Positions 59,027 to 64,000 of a stretch of DNA of 64,000 nucleotides are shown here, piece after piece. The translations under genes and the position numbers were made by a program. The notes under the pieces are model-generated. The model had not been told where the DNA came from. It saw nothing but the letters and a program-made list of their open reading frames with translations, and made no database searches. Numbering within the stretch: the stretch's first letter is position 1; every line of letters begins with the position of its first letter. This DNA comes from an uncultured Bacilli bacterium. Lineage in GTDB: Bacteria > Bacillota_I > Bacilli_A > RFN20 > CAG-826. The stretch lies in the NCBI GenBank assembly GCA_934140155.1, contig CAKPBC010000006.1:1-64000 (forward strand). The letters run 5' to 3'.

Positions 59027-59511
59027 TGCTTTGGTTTAAAAAAAAGTTAAGAGTATATCCATCTGTTTATTCTGAATGGTTGCAAGAATTCAATAGAATG
59101 AAAGTATTTTATTTTTCTCAACAAGATGCAGAAATGCTAAAAAATGGTTGTCTAAAAGATAGTAAGTATAGTTTAAATTATTTAAAAAAAGAATTGCTTC
59201 ACTTTCTAGAAAATCAAATTTCTTTATTCTTTTGTGACTTTAGCAAAGCAATTCAAGAAAATATAGAAAGTAGTAATAGTGAATATTTATTGCTTGTAAT
59301 TAGACGATATGTTTTAAATTATAAAAGATTGTTCTTTTTTGAAAATCTAGATTTTTTACCATTAGAATATACAAAAAAAATTAGTAAAGAGATTAATGGG
59401 AAACTTCAACTTTTTTTAAAGGATGTTTTGGAATATTTAAATAAAAATTATTTGTATTCAGCATCAATGTATTATGTAGCACTAAATATTCAAAGAATTA
59501 TTGAAACATAA
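59026..59511 (+). CDS. Unknown helical protein
   Basis: This 161-aa protein is predicted to be mostly alpha-helical and rich in Phe, Tyr, Leu and Lys, with no signal peptide, no convincing span and no motif I recognise. It starts on the last base of the 57-aa gene and ends 15 bp before the AAA+ gene. The three genes are packed together, so it may be the adaptor or core subunit for that ATPase. Confidence 0.5.
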   Translation: MLWFKKKLRVYPSVYSEWLQEFNRMKVFYFSQQDAEMLKNGCLKDSKYSLNYLKKELLHFLENQISLFFCDFSKAIQENIESSNSEYLLLVIRRYVLNYKRLFFFENLDFLPLEYTKKISKEINGKLQLFLKDVLEYLNKNYLYSASMYYVALNIQRIIET

Positions 59512-59526
59512 GTTGAGGGGGATTAC

Positions 59527-61035
59527 ATGGGAAATTATTTAGAAACGAAAAAAGAATTGTTGATTTATATACGTTCACGAACTCCTTTTATTGTGATTGA
59601 GTCAACAGAAAGAGAACGTGTAGAACGTATGCTAAATGAAATATCAAAAGAGCAACAAATTGTTATTGACTATTATACTGATTCAAAACAATTATCAACA
59701 ATTAATAAGGGAAGTTGGGGTAGTTCACATGAAATTAATCATGATCCAATGAAATATGGGTTTGATAAATTTCAAAAAAGTAAAAATATTATTTTTGTTT
59801 TAGGCGATATAACAAAAATAGATTCAGATAATTCTTATAGTAGAGAATTTTTGAATCTTTTATATATGGCAAAAGAAAGTTCATCCACTGTTATTGCCAT
59901 AACTGCTGATTCAATTTGGTCACGTCTAAGTGTTTTGGGAACAAAAGTAAAATTAGATTTTCCAAATCAAACTGAAATAATAAACATAATTAAAACATTT
60001 ATTGAACTATATTCAAAACGATTTAAAGTTGAATGGACAGAAAAGGAAATTATTAAGGTAGCCACTTTATTACGTGGACTTTCTGAATCACAATTAGAAA
60101 ATTTAATGTCAACAGAATTAATCGCTCATAATGGGTTGTTTTCACAAAATATTTATAATCTTGTAAGACAAAAAGATAAAGTTTATGGTAGTGTTGGTGC
60201 TGTCCAATTGATAAAATTACCAAGCTCTATAAAAGTTTCAGGTATGAATAACTTAAAAAAATGGTTATTAACTAAAAAAGATGTTTTTTATGCTCCTGAA
60301 GAAGTATTACAGTACTATCATTTGAGCGCACCAAAAGGAATACTTCTTGCTGGTGTTCCAGGATGTGGTAAATCTTTTTGTGCAAAGATGATAGCTAAGG
60401 AATGGGAATTACCATTATACAAGTTTGATATTGGAGCATTGTTTGATAAATGGATGGGCGAGAGTGAAAGAAAAATGCGTGAATCACTAAACTTTATTGA
60501 TAATGTATCGCCATGTGTTCTATGGATAGATGAAATTGAAAAAGTACTATCAACATCTGATACATCCAATGATACAGGAAATAGAATTATGGGGCAATTC
60601 TTATTTTGGCTTCAAGAATCGCAATCACGAGTTTTTCTTGTAGCAACTGCAAATAACATTCAAAAACTTCCTGCCGAATTATTTAGAAAAGGCAGATTTT
60701 CAGAAATATTTTTTGCAGATCTTCCAAATGAAAGTGAACGTGTAGAAGCGATAGAACTATATGTTAACCAATCACTGCATATTGATTTTGATAAAAATGA
60801 CATATTGAGAATGGCAGAAGCAACGGAAGGATATAGTTATGCCGATATTGAAACCGCTATTAAAGAGGTGTCTCAATGTATGATAGTAAATCATGATTTA
60901 AAAATAACAATTGATATGATCATTGAACAAATTAAAAGCATTGTTCCTATTATTAAAAGTAATCCTGAATTAGTTGATAAATGCCGTAATTGGGGTAAAG
61001 ATAAAGCAATTAATGTTTCAACAAAGGAGGAGTAA
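59527..61035 (+). CDS. Ycf46-like AAA+ ATPase
   Basis: This 502-aa protein has the layout of Ycf46/FtsH-like AAA proteins without a protease: a degenerate N-terminal AAA-like domain (residues 1-230) and an active C-terminal AAA+ domain. Walker A is GVPGCGKS (276-283), Walker B VLWIDEIE (331-338), sensor 1 N376, and arginine fingers R387 and R390 in LFRKGRF; WMGESERKMRE is the family pore-region motif. No membrane span or HExxH protease motif is present. SD GTTGAGGGG precedes ATG. It probably remodels a protein complex, perhaps the toxin or the three paralogous membrane proteins; the next paralogue starts 3 bp later. Confidence 0.9.
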   Translation: MGNYLETKKELLIYIRSRTPFIVIESTERERVERMLNEISKEQQIVIDYYTDSKQLSTINKGSWGSSHEINHDPMKYGFDKFQKSKNIIFVLGDITKIDSDNSYSREFLNLLYMAKESSSTVIAITADSIWSRLSVLGTKVKLDFPNQTEIINIIKTFIELYSKRFKVEWTEKEIIKVATLLRGLSESQLENLMSTELIAHNGLFSQNIYNLVRQKDKVYGSVGAVQLIKLPSSIKVSGMNNLKKWLLTKKDVFYAPEEVLQYYHLSAPKGILLAGVPGCGKSFCAKMIAKEWELPLYKFDIGALFDKWMGESERKMRESLNFIDNVSPCVLWIDEIEKVLSTSDTSNDTGNRIMGQFLFWLQESQSRVFLVATANNIQKLPAELFRKGRFSEIFFADLPNESERVEAIELYVNQSLHIDFDKNDILRMAEATEGYSYADIETAIKEVSQCMIVNHDLKITIDMIIEQIKSIVPIIKSNPELVDKCRNWGKDKAINVSTKEE

Positions 61036-61038
61036 AAA

Positions 61039-62784
61039 ATGGATTCAAGTCAATTAAGAAATGAAATATCTTCTTTGCAAAGCGAGTGTTCGCAAATAGA
61101 AAGTGAAAACAACTCTTTGCGAAATGAAATTAGTGATATTTGTAATTCTATTCAATCTGCGTCTAATTCTTTAGGTAATAGTTATGATGCTGCTAAAAGA
61201 ACATTAGATGACTCAACTGACATTATTGCATATGCAGAAAATACACTTAAAACAATTTCAAAAGAGCAAGATGATATTGAAATTTTATATCATGGATTTA
61301 AGAATATAGAAACTGCAAATAAAAAGATTCGAGAATTAAATAATAAGATATATTTTGAATTTTCAAGTTTTCGCACAATCAGAAAACTTGCAAGAGCGTT
61401 TATCGATAATATAACTTTAGATATAGTTACCCCTGATTTAATATATAAATCAGTAGAAAAAGAGCACCTACAATCACCTGACTTTTGGCTATCATATTCT
61501 ATGCTTGCCATTATGCATTGGAAGGATAATAATGAAAATTCGGCTATAAAAGCTTTGGAACAAGCAATGAAACTTGACGAAAGAGAAACGATATTATTTT
61601 TTATGTCATTCAACTTTTTATTAGAGCGCAAAGAAGCTGCTCTAAAATGGTTTGAATGCTATAAAAAATTAGAAAAAACTGGCGATGATGCTGAATTTAT
61701 CTTATTATTATTGCATGCAACAAATTTAAGAGAAGATGTTAATGATCCTTTAACAAAATCGATAAAATCTTATTTGGTTGAAGAATATAAAAAATCAATT
61801 CCAATGAACCAAAAAAATGTTATGGTAGAAAATATTAAAAATCATTTAGTGCAATGTAATTCTTCTGAAACATTTGTTTTTGACTATTTAAGAAATTATG
61901 TTAAAGATTATCCAGAGATGGCTACAATCTTATCAATGGCAAAAGATAATACTGCAATATTGGATTTTGTTGAGAAAACAAATACAATTTCGCGGGGAAA
62001 AGGGTATTTATATATTGAAAGATTTATAAACACCCTTCTTGATACCCCTGATAAAAAAGAACGAATTTACACAGATGAAATTAATTATAATGAAGCAATT
62101 ATTAAGTGTGTTGGCGACTTATCCAAAGCTGATAAAATGTATAATGAAAAGCATGATCATGCTACTGCACCTTTAAATTTAATGCAAGAATGTATAGAAT
62201 GGTTATTTGCTGGACAAAGCGCTGATATTTCTGATGTAGCACGCAGTAATATATTTTTACTATGTCGCAATATAATAAAAGAAGCGGCTCAAAAATACTT
62301 TTCTGAATATCGTTCTAAAAACAAGACTACCTATACAGTGAGAATTAAAGATTATTTAGCGCAAACGAATTTTGAAGATAAATCTGCTGAAAATAGTAAA
62401 ACAGAGGAATTTTATAATAATAAAAAAATAACTCAGTTAGCTACAGTAAAAAACACATCAATTATATTATGCATTGTTTTTGCTGTAATATGTTTTATTG
62501 GCGGAATAGCAGCATTTATTTACAATAGAATTACGGGAAATAACTATATGTTTATTATAATGTGTGCTATGTTAATTTTAACAGTGTTTTTATCTTTGAG
62601 TGCTCTAATAAAATCTTTTAAAAATAAAAAGAAGCGAAAAAGTATTATTGAATCTATTGATTCATCAATAATTCAAACTAAAAGTATAGTAGATAGTTTA
62701 TTTGATGAATTCAAAAATTATCAATCAGCATATGAAGATAGCGACCATATTGCAGACGAAATACTTTTTGCAATTAAAAGATAA
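61039..62784 (+). CDS. Coiled-coil protein with C-terminal membrane hairpin (paralogue 3 of 3)
   Basis: The last operon gene encodes 581 aa. An N-terminal coiled coil (1-95; LRNEISSLQSECSQIESENN) is the clearest of the three. Shared blocks are SPDFWLSYSMLAIMHWKDN, LFFMSFNFLLERKEAALKWF and VGDLSKADKMYNEKH. Spans lie near 473-495 and 503-524, followed by a basic cytoplasmic helix. It is adjacent to the AAA+ gene (3 bp), while the other two paralogues precede the small proteins, so the three genes were not simply duplicated in tandem. SD AAAGGAGGAG is strong. Confidence 0.62.
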   Translation: MDSSQLRNEISSLQSECSQIESENNSLRNEISDICNSIQSASNSLGNSYDAAKRTLDDSTDIIAYAENTLKTISKEQDDIEILYHGFKNIETANKKIRELNNKIYFEFSSFRTIRKLARAFIDNITLDIVTPDLIYKSVEKEHLQSPDFWLSYSMLAIMHWKDNNENSAIKALEQAMKLDERETILFFMSFNFLLERKEAALKWFECYKKLEKTGDDAEFILLLLHATNLREDVNDPLTKSIKSYLVEEYKKSIPMNQKNVMVENIKNHLVQCNSSETFVFDYLRNYVKDYPEMATILSMAKDNTAILDFVEKTNTISRGKGYLYIERFINTLLDTPDKKERIYTDEINYNEAIIKCVGDLSKADKMYNEKHDHATAPLNLMQECIEWLFAGQSADISDVARSNIFLLCRNIIKEAAQKYFSEYRSKNKTTYTVRIKDYLAQTNFEDKSAENSKTEEFYNNKKITQLATVKNTSIILCIVFAVICFIGGIAAFIYNRITGNNYMFIIMCAMLILTVFLSLSALIKSFKNKKKRKSIIESIDSSIIQTKSIVDSLFDEFKNYQSAYEDSDHIADEILFAIKR

Positions 62785-63034
62785 ATATACAAATTGATAT
62801 GTATTTTATTAGAAAAACATTATACAAATATTATGTCTTTATACAAGAATAATATAAAAATATTTATTTATAAAATGGTTTTAACTATGCAATCATTTTT
62901 TAGGCATTTATAAATGAGTTTGAAATAGAGATACTTTTTATTTTTAAAGAGGATGTTGTTTAAATTATATAAAAAATTAGATGTGAATATCAAAAAAAAC
63001 AATATTTATAAAAATATAAATTGGAGGAAAAAAT

Positions 63035-63364
63035 ATGGAATTAGTAGATATTGATACAATACGTAGACAATTTACACCAGAGGAACTAGAGGAAGCTAAA
63101 AGACTAACAAAGAAAAAAATGGACATTTATAAAATTCTTGCTTTAGTATTCTTTTTGTTTGGTGGGATAGGAATATTTTTGCCATTTGGCAAACTTGCAC
63201 AATTGTATACAATTGGATATGCAGGATTATGTGGAAATAGATATAAAAAAGGAACGATATGGGCTCTTTTAGGCATTGTAATGAGCTTTTTTATAGGTGT
63301 GATTGGCAGAGTATTTCCTAGCATTAATTGTGCTAGACTTGTCTATCCTTCTAACTATAAATAA
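63035..63364 (+). CDS. Small two-span membrane protein
   Basis: This 109-aa protein has an acidic/basic N-terminal helix (residues 1-28, TPEELEEAKRLTKKK), then two hydrophobic spans around 33-53 and 75-96 joined by a GNRYKKG turn, the pattern of small TM2-like membrane proteins. SD TTGGAGG is strong. It lies 250 bp after the 12-gene operon and may have its own promoter; whether it belongs to the system is unclear. Confidence 0.6.
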   Translation: MELVDIDTIRRQFTPEELEEAKRLTKKKMDIYKILALVFFLFGGIGIFLPFGKLAQLYTIGYAGLCGNRYKKGTIWALLGIVMSFFIGVIGRVFPSINCARLVYPSNYK

Positions 63365-63687
63365 TATAAATTTATAAGAAATAAAATTTTGCATTATAAA
63401 AAAGTGGTTTAATCAAAAAAATAAAACATAGTAAAAATAAAAAATTAAATAAAAAGTATTATATAAATGAAAGATGATTAAAAAAATTGACTAAAAAATA
63501 GTTTTAACTCATCAACATTATTAACTCAATAAATGCATACAATGCAAAAATCTCCTTATCTATCTCGCATCGATAAGGAGTTTCTTTGTTTGTATAAATC
63601 TTTTTAAATAATTATTAATTTTTTAATAAATATAGTAAAATACTTTTATTGAAGAAAACTAAATTTTGCTACGAGGAGATAATCATT
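63365..63687. other. AT-rich intergenic region with a terminator and a promoter
   Basis: These 323 bp hold an intrinsic terminator (63552-63588) and a plausible -10 (TAAAAT near 63637) for the right-edge gene. The remainder is A/T-rich runs with no ORF that has a ribosome binding site and no RNA gene. Confidence 0.5.
63552..63588 (+). terminator. Intrinsic terminator before the right-edge gene
   Basis: CTCCTTATC (63552-63560) pairs with GATAAGGAG (63572-63580) around an 11-nt loop, followed by TTTCTTTG. The stem is perfect. It would end any transcript from the membrane-protein gene or the operon upstream. Confidence 0.85.
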
Positions 63688-64000
63688 ATGAAATTAATTT
63701 TTAAAGAAAAAGAAGTTAATACAGTTGATGAGTATTTTTCCGCTTTAAGTGAGAATTACGCTAATGAGACTATTATTGCTACTAATAAAATAAGAAAAGA
63801 AGTTCTTAAATGTATAGAAGAAGAAAAAGTTCCAAGCATCATTGATGAAGCTACTTTGTTATATACTCATGCTGCCTTATTAATAGCAGTTAGTGATAAT
63901 AGTGAATTATATGTAAAAGCAGTAGCAATGCTCGAAACATTAATTGAAAAAAATAATGATCCACGAGCGCTAAATGAATTAGCTATTTGTTATGTACTTG
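63688..64000 (+). CDS. Start of a helical-repeat protein, truncated by the window edge
   Basis: An open frame of 104 codons runs from ATG 63688 (SD GAGGAG) to the window end without a stop. It begins MKLIFKEKEVNTVDEYFSAL and contains an amphipathic pair resembling TPR/Sel1 repeats (LYVKAVAMLETLIEKNNDPR, ALNELAICYVL). It may be related to the helical-repeat protein at 42689-44446, but only the N-terminus is visible, so no function is assigned. Confidence 0.7.
   Translation, partial: MKLIFKEKEVNTVDEYFSALSENYANETIIATNKIRKEVLKCIEEEKVPSIIDEATLLYTHAALLIAVSDNSELYVKAVAMLETLIEKNNDPRALNELAICYVL

Noticed and set aside
47136..62784. Classical type VII secretion system
   Set aside because: There is no three-ATPase-domain EssC, WXG100 or LXG protein, EssB or EsaA; only the motor superfamily and weak coiled-coil resemblance are shared.
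271..62784. One mobile element spanning from the integrase to the toxin operon
   Set aside because: More than 40 kb of housekeeping genes lies between them and no matching repeat was found near 62.8 kb.
62785..63034. Small gene after the 12-gene operon
   Set aside because: Only frames under about 20 codons without an SD are present; it reads as AT-rich spacer.
1..64000. Mycoplasma-type genetic code (TGA as Trp)
   Set aside because: Full-length conserved proteins use TGG for Trp, and TGA terminates genes such as the PAP2 phosphatase.

Overview
The window is AT-rich (about 30% GC or lower by eye) bacterial chromosome. It uses the standard genetic code: TGA acts as a stop, for example in the PAP2 gene, and tryptophan is TGG. 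Strong Shine-Dalgarno sites, a GlnR-type operator at glnA, a Gram-positive-style short DnaE, a PolA without proofreading residues, YrrN/YrrO-like U32 proteins and a YdjI-like SPFH protein all suggest a low-GC Bacillota, probably a reduced gut-type Bacilli or Erysipelotrichia relative. The lineage is inference.

Layout. 1-1320: an inverted repeat around a 104-bp segment next to a tyrosine recombinase. 1328-7967 (minus): glnA-glmS-glmM-glmU-rluA, which takes glutamine into UDP-GlcNAc behind a promoter with GlnR-type boxes. 8302-19751 (plus, with a chorismate mutase on minus): a PAP2 phosphatase, a large RlhA-like U32 protein, then aroB, aroC, aroE-aroK fusion, aroQ, DAHP synthase, an aroA fused to a U32 domain, and a TrhP-like U32 protein. 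This joins the whole shikimate-to-prephenate route to U32 RNA-hydroxylation enzymes, which in E. coli need prephenate. 19770-26769 (minus): dnaE-polA-mutM/coaE fusion. 26942-46551: mostly ordinary genes (LicD, NrnA-like, ackA, glgB-glgP, M42 peptidase, two TetR regulators, TudS-like, RNA methyltransferase, ZIP transporter, BAAT-type hydrolase, HicB-like, Sel1/TPR protein, lipoprotein) with several palindromic operators and an AraC-family remnant.

46556-62784 is the accessory region. A minus-strand XRE regulator faces a consensus sigma-A promoter studded with GTTCAA half-sites. That promoter drives a tightly packed 12-gene, 15.6-kb operon: a HerA/FtsK-superfamily ATPase, an acidic protein with three exact 59-residue repeats and a C-terminal papain-fold (glutamine-deamidase-like) toxin domain, a 73-aa candidate immunity protein, an SPFH double-zinc-ribbon protein, a polytopic membrane protein, a zinc-ribbon helical protein, three paralogous coiled-coil proteins with membrane hairpins, two small proteins and a Ycf46-like AAA+ ATPase. 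I do not recognise this assembly as a described system. The best reading is a regulated, membrane-associated toxin-handling or toxin-delivery machine.

The window ends with a small membrane protein, a terminator and the start of a truncated helical-repeat protein. No tRNA, rRNA, CRISPR array or insertion sequence was seen.
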